The notes under the pieces: model-generated
Told to the model about the DNA's origin: nothing
Seen by the model: only the letters and a program-made list of their open reading frames with translations
The model's database searches: none
Assembly: GCA_003439945.1 (NCBI GenBank)
Contig: QVRM01002020.1
Location: 140,001-204,000 of the forward strand
Direction: 5' to 3'
Source of the DNA: Dermanyssus gallinae
Lineage: Eukaryota; Arthropoda; Arachnida; Mesostigmata; Dermanyssidae
Length of the DNA stretch: 64,000 nucleotides
Shown: piece after piece, positions 48,090 to 60,009 of the stretch
Layout: each line of letters starts with the position of its first letter
Position numbering within the stretch: position 1 is the first letter of the stretch
Program-made: the position numbers and the translations under genes

Positions 48090-48620
48090 CACCAAAGACG
48101 CGGCAAAGTCTTCTCAAGACTATATGGGGCAACGCCATCAAACCGAAGAAATTAGATATAGCTATGTTTATAGATTACCACATGAAAGGTGATATTATAC
48201 AGGAACTGGGCGTGGCGCAAGGGAATTCTGAGAGTCCAGGGAGGGTGGTGTGCATCGTAACTCAATCGGATCGCCTACGCGAGACAAAGTTTGTACACAA
48301 ATGACTTAGTTATTCTCGCAATGTAAACATCTGCAGTACTTCCTGAACGAAACAACAAGTTGGTGCATAAAGGGCAGGTTAATAATCAACATAGCTAAAA
48401 CAAAGATCCTGCGTTTGAGCCGTGAAGGGGCTTATACCGCAGCAGATCATTATATCAATATCCACGGCACGTCGCCAACCATTTTACTTACGGCGATGTC
48501 ACCATGACCCTGCGACTCGCCTTCAGTAGACATATACTACTACTCGGCGAAACTCGCGATACCGACATGAAGATAGCGGTAAATATATTTCGCCTAAATA
48601 AGTTGCCCCTATAGTACGAT
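48090..48620 (+). pseudogene. LINE RT palm/thumb remnant
   Basis: Plus frames read NDLVILA (a decayed YADDLVILA box) near 48304-48325, then WCIKGRLIINIAKTKILRLS (48371-48430), the RT block after the palm, then MTLRLAFSRH near 48506-48530. Stops and frameshifts separate them. Clade not resolved. Confidence 0.6.
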
Positions 48621-49053
48621 ACTACCTCTTAGTAGTAGTCATTTACTTTACTAAAACGATTTAAAAAGACTCGACACGGCACTTGAGCTATGTTGCTAAC
48701 TGGTCTTTACATAGGACTCGCTCTGGGCGGAGTACTGTTTAATACTTGCGTAGTTAAAGAATATGGAGATTTCTAAGGGGACCATAACATGAACTTTGTA
48801 AATAACAAACTAGATAGAGGGACCTGGTTTCCTCTCGGAGCCCACGAAGACCCCACACTTGTTTGCCGAATGATATTGCACGGTTTCCATTATCATTCAA
48901 GTGGCGAATCCTATCGTGCCTTGCGCAGAAGTCGACCTAGATTGACATCTTGTACAACAAGACTGCAATCACATATCAAGAGACGTAGACCTTGATTATC
49001 TCTCCACACACGTTGCTACAAATGTCATGGTAAATAAGTAGATTAACTATATA
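48621..49053. other. Unassigned, possibly more LINE
   Basis: A 68-codon plus frame at 48789-48995 starts with ATG and may be the decayed C-terminus of the LINE just upstream, but no motif proves it. Confidence 0.35.
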
Positions 49054-49330
49054 CAGGGTACCTAAACCCGATTTTGCCAGACCTGAGAAAATCATAGAAA
49101 TTATTAAATTAGTATATTATAGGATTATTTATAGAAGGGGAAGAATGTTTGTTTTACCGACGTGGATAACCAGACATTAAATTACAAATTGAGCGGTTGC
49201 TAGGAAACGCACGCTATCGAGTCGTTTGATGGAGATCTGGGCATACCGGCGTGTTACGCTAAAAATTCTGCTTTGTCTCGAATATGTTTAACATGAACAG
49301 CAATGAAAAATTAGTCGTATGAAAATAATC
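49054..49330 (+). mobile_element. CAGGGTG-family element, copy 5 (partial)
   Basis: Begins CAGGGTACC next to TATA at 49054 and shares GAGAAAATCAT and CATACCGGCGTGTT...AAATTCTGC, in order, with the copy starting at 63602. Confidence 0.55.
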
Positions 49331-49539
49331 GGCCGCTAGATATAGACCATTCACACTCCGCTTACGCTCCCGCCTTTATTAACATAAGAATCTGTGGGAA
49401 TCGGGGACATCGGGAAGAGGGGAGAAGCGGCTTACAATAATCATACCATGAATGATATGAGAGCCTGTACAATACAATTAACACAGTCACCGCTTCTAGT
49501 GACGTCAAGTACACGCTGATTGATAAACCTCAATGCCAA

Positions 49540-49736
49540 GCAGCAGTAGTAGTAGTAGTAGTAATAGTACAAAGCAAGTTGAGGTAGTATTAAAGAATGG
49601 TTCCAGCTCCTCGCCTCTTCCTGAGGCCATTTAGGTGAGAGACTTTTAGTGGGTATTATGCCAACAACATCGGCGAGTCCCACACTACCCGCTTTGGGTG
49701 TGCGTAAAAGCATTTTTCCCTCTTACAAAAAAAAAG
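49540..49736 (+). repeat. LINE 3' tail with poly(A), plus GTA repeat
   Basis: A (GTA)n run lies at about 49544-49568. TTTTAGTGGGTATTATGCC (49643) and GAGTCCCACACT (49675) repeat the 3' UTR motifs of the LINE at 30771-31095 and are followed by nine A residues at about 49728-49736. A heavily 5'-truncated LINE insertion. Confidence 0.55.
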
Positions 49737-49924
49737 TAGTACAAAGCATGACAATAGCTTCTGAGATGAGATTATCAATACGTAGTTTAAACTATATTTG
49801 CGTTCATTGATGTATGAAGAAATTCAAGCAAGGCTAGACTATTCACACACCACACACAAGAACAGCTTAAACACGTCTATATTTATAACGGCTTGAAACT
49901 TCGTGAGCGCTAGAAAGCGGTCGA

Positions 49925-50120
49925 GCCCAGTGGCGTGTTGGGTGCATGTGCCTGCGCCTCGCGACCGGAGGATACATATAGGTGCGCGGGTTCGAACCCC
50001 ACCGTTGCACATTTGTATTTATGGGGGTCCGTCTATGAAGCAATGCGAAAAGCAGTCCCATGGACGTTAAATCTTGGCTGAGAGTCAGTCCCGAAAGGAT
50101 TAGAAGGCGATGGAGGTATA
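49925..50120 (+). repeat. tRNA-derived SINE, copy 2
   Basis: A-box-like TGGCGTGTTGGG at 49931 and a perfect B-box GGTTCGAACCC at 49989-49999, followed by a ~110-bp body with GGCTGAGAGTCAGTCCC. Shares head and body blocks with the opposite-strand copy at 2655-2795. Pol III-driven by family precedent. Confidence 0.65.
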
Positions 50121-52199
50121 CCATGTCATCCCGGTAATTGCAAATGGGTTAAGATCTCTTTGGGCTTGTGTCGCTGTACTGCTCTCGGGTGTGACACATT
50201 TGTGCCATTTACTCTGTAGCGATCGGTGTCTACGAGACAGAACGAAGTCGGAACCGCCGGTCGGCACTAGAAGTCGCCGGTCCGATCTTGTCGCGACAAA
50301 TACCCTTTTAAAAAAATATGGCCTGATATTCGCACATTGAGGTTAAAGTTAGCATAAATTAATATGAATAAAAAACTGACTCATTTGCTACACTTGGTAC
50401 GGTCGGCTCCAACAGCTCATTAGTAATTCAGGAAGCAGTAATCGTATTCGCTATTTAAATGCTGAGTCTAATAGAATGAAGCAATAGAAGAAGTACAACA
50501 ATGTTTGACATGAACCCGTATGTTTTGTTCCTTGGGGAATCTTACTTAAAGAGGGCAGGCGAACGGAGATTTTCAAGATTTATACAGTAAGGAGCGCGAC
50601 CGCTGACGCCAGCCTATCGAAGAGACTCCAAACTTGATAAGTATTCAAAAACTCTGAGTGGGGCTGCCGTCGCGACTACGAGGTTACCTAGGGATTTGCC
50701 GGCAGTAGCTTTTTCCACAATAGATCAACACAATGGTGACACAGGGCGCATACTTTATAAGAACTCTGTGATTCGTGCACACAAATTTAATCAAAATAGT
50801 ATTGTTTAAGTACGCCGAAACAGAGTCGGCTTTGGATGTAATGGATGGCTAGTTTCTTGGATATTTGTATTACACATTAGAAACGTGTATAACCGAATGT
50901 ACACATCAGGAGTCGCTGGGCGAAGTAACGAAAAATAGTATTTAAAAAGCACAAGGCCAGACGTACGACCATAGTACAACTTTATAATCAAAGCAAAGTG
51001 CGCCATACATAGAGATGTGAAACGCACATAAAAGGTGAAAATATAGTATTTATAGTAGTATAAATATAGTAATTACGTGAAGCGGTCGACAGCCTTATAT
51101 ATATATATATATATAAAAGCGGACATTCTCAGAAGCGAAGGAAGACATCAATTCTGCTTCCTCCGCCAGCGACCACTAAAGGGATCTAGTGACTCCCAAG
51201 CGTGGCAAGCAACATCTTAGCCTTAAGCCACTTATCTTCTCCTAACATGACTACTGAGAGCCATAGACTTACCACTCTAACTATTATAATTATACTATTA
51301 TCCCTAATTCCTTACCCGACAATTCGGCATTTTGACTTACCGATGTGCTCATCAATCCTTAAAATAAATAAAACGTTCGCATCAATTTATCATTGAAATA
51401 AGCATGATGACTTAAATAAGATCAACTAAAATACATCCGTCTCCATTACTTTCGCATAACTTGATCTTGATTATATTTCTCATAAATTGGTCAGATATTG
51501 ATGCCTCTGCTACCCCCCCCCCCCTTAACGTCCTATATTGTGACCCGTGTCCTGAGTAGCCGGGCACGCGGTAACGCCGCTGCGTCTGTTCCATCTGCGC
51601 CTTCGGCTGCTTATCTCGTTCCTCCGAGCTTTATCCATGCCGCTTCCACATATTATCACTTGATCAGCTTTCGCATCGCCGACATTTACTATATGCTGTA
51701 TAGTAATGATCACCAGCCCCTTTAGCTTCATACGTTGCCAATTGCCGCTGCCGACCTGGTTTCCATGCATGATACCGCCATCTCTAGTATGGTCTACTAT
51801 GGTCTAGAGTATGGACACCTCTACAGTTTGACGCATTAATACTGAACTCGAGATCACTGTTCAAGTCTTCATGTTGTCGTTCATATTACTCTTGAGCCCG
51901 CACGGAAGCACTCCCGAGCGGTGCGTGCACCCCCTAATAGTCTCCATAGCTTGTATTGTTCCGCATGAATGAAAACGGCCAAATGGTCAAATCGGGTCAA
52001 GTAATCATGCAACACTTAAGACGGCGACCTGCCAGTCGACTTAGCCGGTGCACGATTCAACAGCGCCTGCACCAATTTAAATGCCCAATTGTTTTTTGTC
52101 TTCCTTCACACAGCAAGATGGCAGCGTCCAGCCAACCTCTTTATTTATAATGTCGACTTTTTTCCCTGCGGATGCTAAGTTGAAATAAGTGTATGACAT
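50121..52199. other. Unassigned; possible LTR-like promoter near 51.1 kb
   Basis: A (TA)n run at 51096-51115 leads into TATATAAAAGCGG, followed 250 bp later by AATAAATAAA (51363). TATA box plus poly(A) signal at such spacing could be a solo LTR, but no matching second LTR was found by eye. A C10 run lies near 51515. Nothing else recognised. Confidence 0.35.
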
Positions 52200-54365
52200 T
52201 TACATGTGAATGCTGTTTTCTTGCCTGCAACTTGGACATCCAGTCGCCCGTAACGCCAAAACATCTTCTTTAGGAATGCCATTACTGCCGGATTCGACGA
52301 TTAATTTGACCACTTTGGATGAGACAAATTTGAAAAACACATCAATGCAGACAATTAGGTGTTTCATATCGTGTGCTCGAGGCGGTCCACGAAGATCTTC
52401 TAAAATATTCGACGTTCGGGTACAACAAGGTTGCACAAACCTTCTCGATGTTCACAGAACTCCATATTAAGCATGCAATCGACGCTTGATGTACTCTCTC
52501 ATACCGTATAACTAATATCTCTGCCGTAATAACTGCAGTGTCTCTTCTACGATAAAATGCTTCCTGCTTTGTCATGGTTCACTACACAGATGTGTTTTCT
52601 TATTGTTCGAGGCACCACGAACAACAGTCGCATCACCCTCCGCTCGTTATGATGTTCCTCAATCACTCAATTCAACACATTGTTTCTTAAAGCTTCTCCT
52701 TAAATAATGCAATTTTCTTTAGACGAACGGATGGTTTTTGCTTGATTTCCGTCACCACTTTTAACGCACTATCTCCAGCTTACGTCATAGCAGTTCTAGT
52801 TTCCAGCAAAATCGCTTTTACCTTTGTTAGCGTTATCACCTGCTGGATTATTGGTCTACACGATTGGTGCACATCATCTTTAACTCTACACCCCTTGGGC
52901 CCGTTAACTGATCACCTGTTTAGTGCATCGACATGAATCATATTTACTGCTTAGTGCTTTAATATGAACTTGAACTCAACTAGTCTGTTTAGCCACCTTG
53001 CTAAAGGCGCGCTTAGATTGCTTGAGCGCTGTGCAGGCGGCGCAGTCCGTCACAACAGTGAACGGTTGACCGTACAGATAATATCGGAATCTCTGGATAG
53101 ACCTCTCCTTCAGGAATTTCTTTAAACGATTTGGCAAATTCGCTTTCTCCCACGCTTGATACGTTGCAGTTGTTCGTCGTATCGATCCGCAGTCGTTATT
53201 ATATTATGGGTAAATGAAAACGCTATAATATCTTCAATATCTTCTTTAGTCACTGTCAATAGTTGCTGGAACATTAACCAGGCCCATCATCACCGTTAGT
53301 TTACTTACTCTATTCCCAGTCACAAACGCTGCCTTGGCTGCCGGTTCCGGTGCCGTTCCGGTATTTGAAAAATAACCCCAAGCGAGATCAAACGTCGCAA
53401 AAGGCGTTGACCTTCAACTGCATCAAGAGTATCGTCTATCAATGGTATTGAATAATTATTCCGTACTCATTGCCTATTTTCAAAATACAACCACTAAACA
53501 AAAGTCTTTGTTCTTTTCCCTTTACTAACAATATAATTCAATTCAAACATTTATTCACCTTTGTCAGGTAGTATAAACACAATATATATCTCTACTTTAC
53601 TAACAATCCAGGACTCGCAAGAGTCCATTGCAACGGCCGTATTATTCCCGAGCCAGACATTTGTTGTATGATCTCGCGCGATGCCCGGTAATTTCATTAT
53701 ATCAAACTCGGCAAGAAATGTATAACCAGGAGTTTCTATTGACGTTTCGCCCACCGTACGATACAAATTTAACGGTGCACATAGCTCGCCCTGTTCACCT
53801 TTGAGGACGCTCTTATCCACCACCAAATCCCCATCGCGGACCCTGTCCATTTTTACCTGCTGTACAATTGGTTCAGGTCAACAAAGACGAATAGTTTGAT
53901 CTTATATAACAACAACTTGTTTCAGTCCGAGCTGATGAGCTATCGACTCGTTATGCCAAGCATATGCATCAACAGGTTCGCCTCTTAAATGTACACGTTC
54001 GTACAACATTTAACGATTGATGTTATATATTAGTTTTATTCGCATACGCAAGAACTTCTCTCTAAATCCCCTAATGATCTGTTTCTCGAGAATTCCTCCT
54101 CTAACTGTACTGCCACGTCGACCGCTGTTGCTACTGCTGCAGTGAACTTGCCGCCCTTTGCAGTCGCTGCTTCGCGGTTTCTCTGACTAACAAGACTCAA
54201 TACGTCTTCCAGCCATTTCGCCATCAGCTGTGCCGTCTTTTGTGGGTTTTTTTTTTGCTCGCTTCCTCTTGTTATGGCCTGACATCTTGCCCCTGGCTGA
54301 TTGGCTCTCGTCCCACTAACTTTCACCACACAGTCCACCACACTCAGCCGACCTCTTCTGATCAC
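52200..54365 (-). pseudogene. Ty3/gypsy-type retrotransposon gag-pol remnant
   Basis: Reading 5' to 3' on the minus strand: a gag-like frame (54365-54036); a frame at 53850-53551 with a decayed protease-like AMDSCESWIVS; RT entry FATFDLAWGYF near 53400-53369; MMGLVNVPAT near 53300; RNase H block RFRYYLYGQPFTVVTDC near 53100-53045; HVDALNR near 52938-52917; integrase zinc-region VVPRTIRKHICVV near 52620; and integrase core HLIVCIDVFFKFV near 52372-52333. This is the gypsy pol order. Many stops are present and the RT active-site box (YxDD) is not found, apparently deleted. The element is dead. LTRs not identified. Confidence 0.65.
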
Positions 54366-54878
54366 CGCCCGCCGCTTGATGTTCCTGCAACTACTGAGTC
54401 CACCCTATACGACGACCGAGATCTCCACGCAACCACGCAAACGGCAAAAATGTCGACTTTGGCGACGATCTACGCCGCAACCAACGCCCAATGAGTCAGC
54501 ACTCGCACTCAACACCAATCACGCCGCCAGGGCTCCCACGGCTCGTCACACTCCTAGCCTAACCCAACCGAGCCGACACAGCCTGACAAACAACCTTCTT
54601 GACCCCACACCGGACTGTAACGACGTGGGCGTGCTCAGGGTCAAAGGAACACATCAACTGTTGGGCTATTAACTCAATTCGTTTACTCCAAACACGATTT
54701 ACCTGTCGGCTGACCGGCTTCTTCTTGTTGCCACTCGCACCGTCGGACTCTATGCAGACCTATATTCAGCACGCAGTTTAACTCTGCTTCCTCTTCCTAT
54801 TCGGTCTCTCCGGCGACTGCTCTCTCGGCCTGATTAGCCTATCCGGCATATGAATATATTTTTATATGCCTGTATATA
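54366..54878. other. Unassigned, possible 5' end of the gypsy remnant
   Basis: Lies upstream of the gag-like frame on the minus strand, so it may be gypsy leader or 5' LTR, but I could not find a primer-binding site or LTR boundary. The plus strand is C-rich and G-poor. Confidence 0.35.
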
Positions 54879-55270
54879 CAGGGTGTACCGTACTAATCTC
54901 GTATGGAAGTACGAGCAATCCAGCGAGTGATGTTATCAAGCTTTTTATCCTGACATATCTTCACTAAATCTGCGATTTCGAGAGCCCCGCCACCCTATTG
55001 ACAAATCAATCATACCTGTGTGTGTTAGAGGAAATATTTTTGCATCTGTTTAATTCTACGTTAAATGCTGTATTGAAGATACTTCTCCAGAAAGGAAATT
55101 CTTCGCTAAAAAAAGAAAGACAAGATATATGCAATTCATATATGTTGGCTTTCACCGGTCAATTACCCAATTCTTAGAAGACATTTTTGCCCCTTTGTTC
55201 TATTGGGAAAAAAAAATGTTTGCTAAAAATTGTACTAGAGAACAAAGTAAAAAATATATATATATATATA
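54879..55270 (+). mobile_element. CAGGGTG-family element, copy 6
   Basis: Starts CAGGGTGTACC at 54879 after TATATA. 54945-55080 matches 42782-42950 (ATCCTGACATAT, CGAGAGCCCC, GCATCTGTTTAATT). The segment TTCTATTGGGAAAAA near 55198 matches the outer end of other copies. It ends at a (TA)n run near 55254-55272. Confidence 0.6.
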
Positions 55271-55539
55271 TATGGCATTCCTTAACTAAGTCACCTATTT
55301 TGAGGCGTAATAAAACAAATCTGGTTCTGGTATATCCATGTTTTTAACATTTACGCCCAAAACTTGAACACTTAGTATAACGATCAACGCCCAGAGAACA
55401 GCAAAAGTATGCACACTTTAAAGGGATCATTGGTATTATCTGGATGGTAGTTCGATTCATGATTTGATTACTGTGAGCCGTGTTCTCCGATTTTCTGATG
55501 TCGGCCGCCACGGCCGCATGAACGATTGTACTGGCGAAG

Positions 55540-56160
55540 CTAGCATTTTGCGGGGTTTCATTAAATATGCTATGATAATCTCAGCCCCCTGCTATATTCG
55601 GTGCTAACGAGCGGCATTCCAAAAGATTTACGAGGTCGTAACACGCAGGTAGACACCGTTATGTGTGGTGATGACTTGGTGTTATACTCTCGCAGCCGTT
55701 CTTACTTGCAGTAGCCCTTTAGGACAATACAGCGTTACGTCAATCGGAACAAGTTTGATATGAACATAAGTAAGACAAAAGCAATTATAGTTCAAAGAAA
55801 GCGACGTCATCTTTTGGATTCAAGGACAATATAATTTGTCTAACACCTACTTGGCTTTCATGTCCTTATCTCCTGGTACAAACATCTCCAGGCACATTAA
55901 GAAGATAATTTGAAAAGGACTTCAATCTTTTCAGCGTATTTGGGTTCCTCATAAGCCATTAATGGAAATTGTCGTGAGTTCCTTCGACTTGAAGATCGCG
56001 CCCACCGCTTCCTACGGTATACAGATGATATGGCCTTATCCATCGAAATCATTTTTGAGCATTTCAAAGCCTGTTTTTTAAGGAAGGCGTTAAGAGTTCG
56101 CCGCACTAGTCTCAACAAGTTAGCCTTTTCACTAGTGCTGTCCTTGCTTTTGTTGATCAC
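55540..56160 (+). pseudogene. LINE RT remnant (jockey/CR1-like)
   Basis: Plus frame reads SPLLYSVLTSGIPKDL (near 55580-55627), then GDDLVLYSRS (55660-55690), where YADD has become CGDD, then MNISKTKAIIVQRKR. This is the RT palm sequence in correct order. Downstream is decayed. Probably a different family from the LINE at 48090. Confidence 0.65.
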
Positions 56161-56713
56161 CTGTAGAAGATGAACGCTCTACCAAAAACAGTAGCTATCA
56201 GCGAACACATGTCTGAATGGAAGCACAAGATGGCCAACACTGACCCGCGATTTCACCTCTATCGATGCTATAAAGCAGTTCCGTTGACTCAACTGTTAGA
56301 TCCGTGTTAAATATACAGATACATGAACGCACGTTTTTCAATTACGCACAGTGTATAAACCAACCGTCGGCTAAAAAAGCTTAATATTCAGACGCAGACC
56401 GCATACAAGCCGCTAAGGTTCCTCCTCTGTTAGCATGCGACCTTATGAGAGTTCGAGATCGGACGAAAAACGGCTTACAGTAATCACATCACCAATCAAA
56501 CTACCATTGAACTGGCAGACAGCGCGAAACAGAATTTTCGAACACGACGCATCGAACACGATGGTATGCGTACTTGCTCCACCGAACAGCTTAATTCACC
56601 CGCATTGCAGTCTTAGTGGAGTGATGTCCGACCGATTTCCACTTATGGAGACTGTTGTGCGTATTATATCGGCTCTGATTTAAGAAGGGGTGCATCGTTG
56701 TTTACATTTCATT
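56161..56713. other. Unassigned stretch
   Basis: Nothing recognised. Confidence 0.5.
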
Positions 56714-57160
56714 GAGTCAAGTCAAGTCAAAAGCACCTTTATTCAAGGGTCATATATGCCTAAGTATGCATTGTTTTTAACAAAATATTTAACCTCTGAA
56801 TATAATTAGAACATACATCAGGTCTGTCGACTTCGCAGACTTCGTGGAACTCTCCACGAGAATGTGTTGTTTATCTTCACTAAGCGCGCAACTTCCAGTG
56901 ATCTAACATTCACACCACTTCGCAGTCCATTATTTATATGTTTAAACATGGTCTGGTCAGTCCCGAGACAACACAATTTTTTATACAGCGATAGATCACC
57001 TCGTGCGTGTAATGTACGTATTGGCACAAGAGATACGCTTTCACGAGGAATATTACATCTTTTCGATATCCGTCTGATAAATTTGGCCTGTACCCTCTCA
57101 ATGGCATTTATATCTTTTGTTAAATAAGGAGCCCAAACCTGGCTGCAGTAGAGGAATTTG
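56714..57160 (-). pseudogene. LINE C-terminus and 3' end
   Basis: On the minus strand, a frame reads LYCSQVWAPYLTKDINAIER, VQAKFIRRISKRC and HARGDLSLYKKLC, the C-terminal thumb pattern of jockey/CR1-type LINEs, and ends at 56818. Downstream come AATAAAGG and a short TTGAC repeat (56713-56733), the simple-repeat tail usual for such LINEs. Open for over 100 codons, so a fairly young truncated copy. Confidence 0.7.
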
Positions 57161-57779
57161 GTAATACTAGACTTCTGTACAAAGTCACACAGAAATCAGG
57201 ATTTTTTAAAATGAAGCATCTAAATATGGTATTATGACTCTGTTTTATTTAATTAATAATTTCTAAAGTATAATAATTTCTAAATGATTGATCTACAACT
57301 GCAATGTGGCCAGCGCAGTGTAGGGGAGTGCACCTGCAGGTGTTGTGTCCGAGTCGAGTTCGACGAATTGATTCCTAATACAAATTTTTGAAGCGGGCTT
57401 AAATTATCGGGCCCTGTTTGAGGTCTACAGTTTGTGCTATAGGGGCATGCTCCACAGCCCCGTCTGATTGAGGTGCTGATTCCCCCTCATGCCGTATATG
57501 CAACTCTGAAGAGACTGACGACGTCAGGCACTGTTACGAACGCTGTGTTGTTTTGAACACTGAGCGCCTATGCTACTCTCTTGGAACCTACGACTGGAAA
57601 TGGTGCTGACACGCCGAACCCTCGTAAAGGCGCTTGTCAGAAGCCATGAGTCCTAGTCTACAGTAAGAGGATTTGCAAAAATGATCTCTGAAGCGAAAAT
57701 AACGGCCACATAAAGTCGAGTCCTACAGGTGGAGCAACCTTACAATAACAAGTGAAACACCAGGTAACGTATTCTCAAG

Positions 57780-57810
<31 letters not shown>

Positions 57811-58060
57811 GATATATGCCCTCAGTTGTACGACTAAGCCACTCAGTGAACAGTCTTGCAACAGCGTTATCACTTGGTAGGTTGGTGCTTACGTCGTGCT
57901 TTGCATCGACGACGTATATGTACAATCGAAGGAAAAAAAAACATTCGGTAGTCAAGGAAGAACTCCATTTACAAGCGAGAGATGCGGTATTGAACAGTGG
58001 TTGCGCTCCGACCTGTTACTTCTGCTCACACGGCAGTACAGAAAGAAGTAGGGAAAAAAG
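57161..58060. other. Unassigned, with a (TA)n run
   Basis: TA run at about 57780-57806. A tRNA-like string near 57307-57372 (GTGGCCAGCGCAGTG with GAGTTCGACGAAT) is too weak to call. Otherwise nothing. Confidence 0.4.
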
Positions 58061-59960
58061 ACAACAATAGAGAGGGAGAGAGAAAGAGAGATAAATCGAA
58101 GTAAAACATCCGTCATGTTTCCGATCAAGCTAGTTACGGTAAGGAGGTGGAGCGGGTGAGCGATTGCGATATGCGGCCGCCATATAAAGGCGAAACAACA
58201 GCAGTCGCAGAACAAGAAGAAAAAGAAGAAGGGCCAGACGACCACGGTCGTCGTACGTATCTTTGTTTTGTAAACGTGAGACAGTGAGAGAGAGAAGCCC
58301 TGAATGGTAGAAGCCCATCTGATAGCAAGGCGTACTACTACTACTACACTACCGTCACCAGCACACCACTACTACTCATCGAGGTGTCTCTTGATGAGCG
58401 AGTGACGCGGGGTGGGCGGGGCATGGGGTGCCGAATGGAGGAGGCTCTTTGCCATCGATGACGGAATAGTTCAACATAGCACGTTACTTATTCGGTCGGG
58501 GCGCGCGGCCTATCTAACGCCGAGATACGGCCCATGAACGGCGTAGTAGGCAGTAGAGTGGCTGGAGTGGCTGCCCCCGCAGCAGCCGCAACACTAGCAG
58601 CGGCAGCAGCAGCAGCTGAGTAGAGGGAGCAGCTGGGTAGAGGGGGTGCTGATAGACACTACCGAATGAATGGCGATACAATGGAGCTATTGCTGCCGAC
58701 ACGAATGCCCGACCGGTCGGTCGGCCGACGTTTTTGCCCCTTTCGGGTACTATCCTCCCTCCAATCCCGGCGCATGGCCCGTGAGGTAGGGAGGAGGAGA
58801 AGGAAAACGCGAAGAGGCGGAAAAGAGAGAAGGATTTGTCTTGGCGGCGACGGCAGCGATACTACACCTGCCCGCGCCCCACGATGTACGACGACGCGTT
58901 TTGCCCCTTGCCTTCATCTGTGGCCGATACGATGACTGCCTGCCGCCGATGGTACAGCTACCTAACTCTAGCTGGCGGTCGTACAACAACGAGAAGAGAT
59001 GTACACCGCTACCTCAGCCATCGGTTGATTCCATCTCTGCCGCCTCATTGTTCTGCTCTCACCGTCAGGCTCACCCCGGATTCCTGCTGCCGTTGCCGGC
59101 GGCGTCATTGCAGGTACTCTGGCCCGCCGACGTTAGCCCTCGCTAAGGGCTGGCTAGCGGTCTTTCCATCGTCGCAGACGTCCTTGGCCTTCTTGACGGA
59201 CTTTCTCCTGTTGTGCCATGTCTCTCTCTCTAGCTCAATCCATGTTTTCCACCTTTTCGCCCCCAGTCTCTCTCTCTCTCTCTATAGCTTTCTTTTCTCG
59301 CGCGCGCGGTTAGCCTTTTGCTTTGCCTTTGTGGGCATCTTTGATAGATGGCTGGGCGAGGGGTAACAGTGAGCACAAGCGTGGTAAGTCGTACGTACCG
59401 GTAAGCAAGCAACAGCGAAGTCTAGCAGTCCGTCTTAGACCTGCCTCTCTGGCCACGTTCTCCACGTGATTACCTCGAGTGGCCCAAGCAGCAGTAGTAG
59501 AGGACGACACAATACAAAGGCACAGATCCATCGTTGGTTCGGCTGCGGTGGGCCGGTTTGCCCCCCCCCCCCCCCCCGCCCTCCTTCGTCATCTCTGTTC
59601 TGGCTATGATAGTGGAAGACCGCTGATGGAAAACGAAATCGAATGGCTCAGATTGGTCGGTAGCTAGTGGTTTCACTTAGCGAGTTTGGCATAATTCAGC
59701 AGTAGTATTTATTAGCAGTAGTAGTAGTAGTAATAGTAGCAGCGGCAATGGCAGACGCAGCAGATTTAAAATTCGTCATCCCAATAGAGCACGCACGCAG
59801 TTCCAGCCGGCTTGCGAGCCTCATCACGTGATGATGACCGTAGCCTTCGTTCGTTCTCTCGGTCCTTTTAATCGATTTTTTAGGAATGAATGCAGGCTTC
59901 GAAAAGAACCGGTTGCATGGGTTTAAGTCATCCGTGGTGATTTAAGATAATAAGTGGCAT
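58061..59960. promoter_or_regulatory. CpG-rich block, possible host 5' region
   Basis: GC and CpG content is high against AT-rich flanks. It contains CTA repeats (near 58335), GCAGCA repeats (near 58590), a C run of about 16 (near 59562) and GTA repeats near 59709-59735. Long frames exist (for example 58836-59366 plus), but none shows a domain or clear splice pattern. Promoter function is inference from composition. Confidence 0.3.
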
Positions 59961-60009
59961 CTAGAAACAGCCGGAAGCTTGGAGGGGAATAACACCTAAG
60001 AGTTTGCCT

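Noticed and set aside
51096..51400. Solo LTR (TATA box and AATAAA)
   Set aside because: TATATAAAAG is simply the edge of a TA microsatellite and no partner LTR or terminal TG...CA repeat was found.
57307..57372. tRNA-like or SINE head
   Set aside because: B-box-like GAGTTCGACGAAT departs too far from consensus and no second copy was seen.
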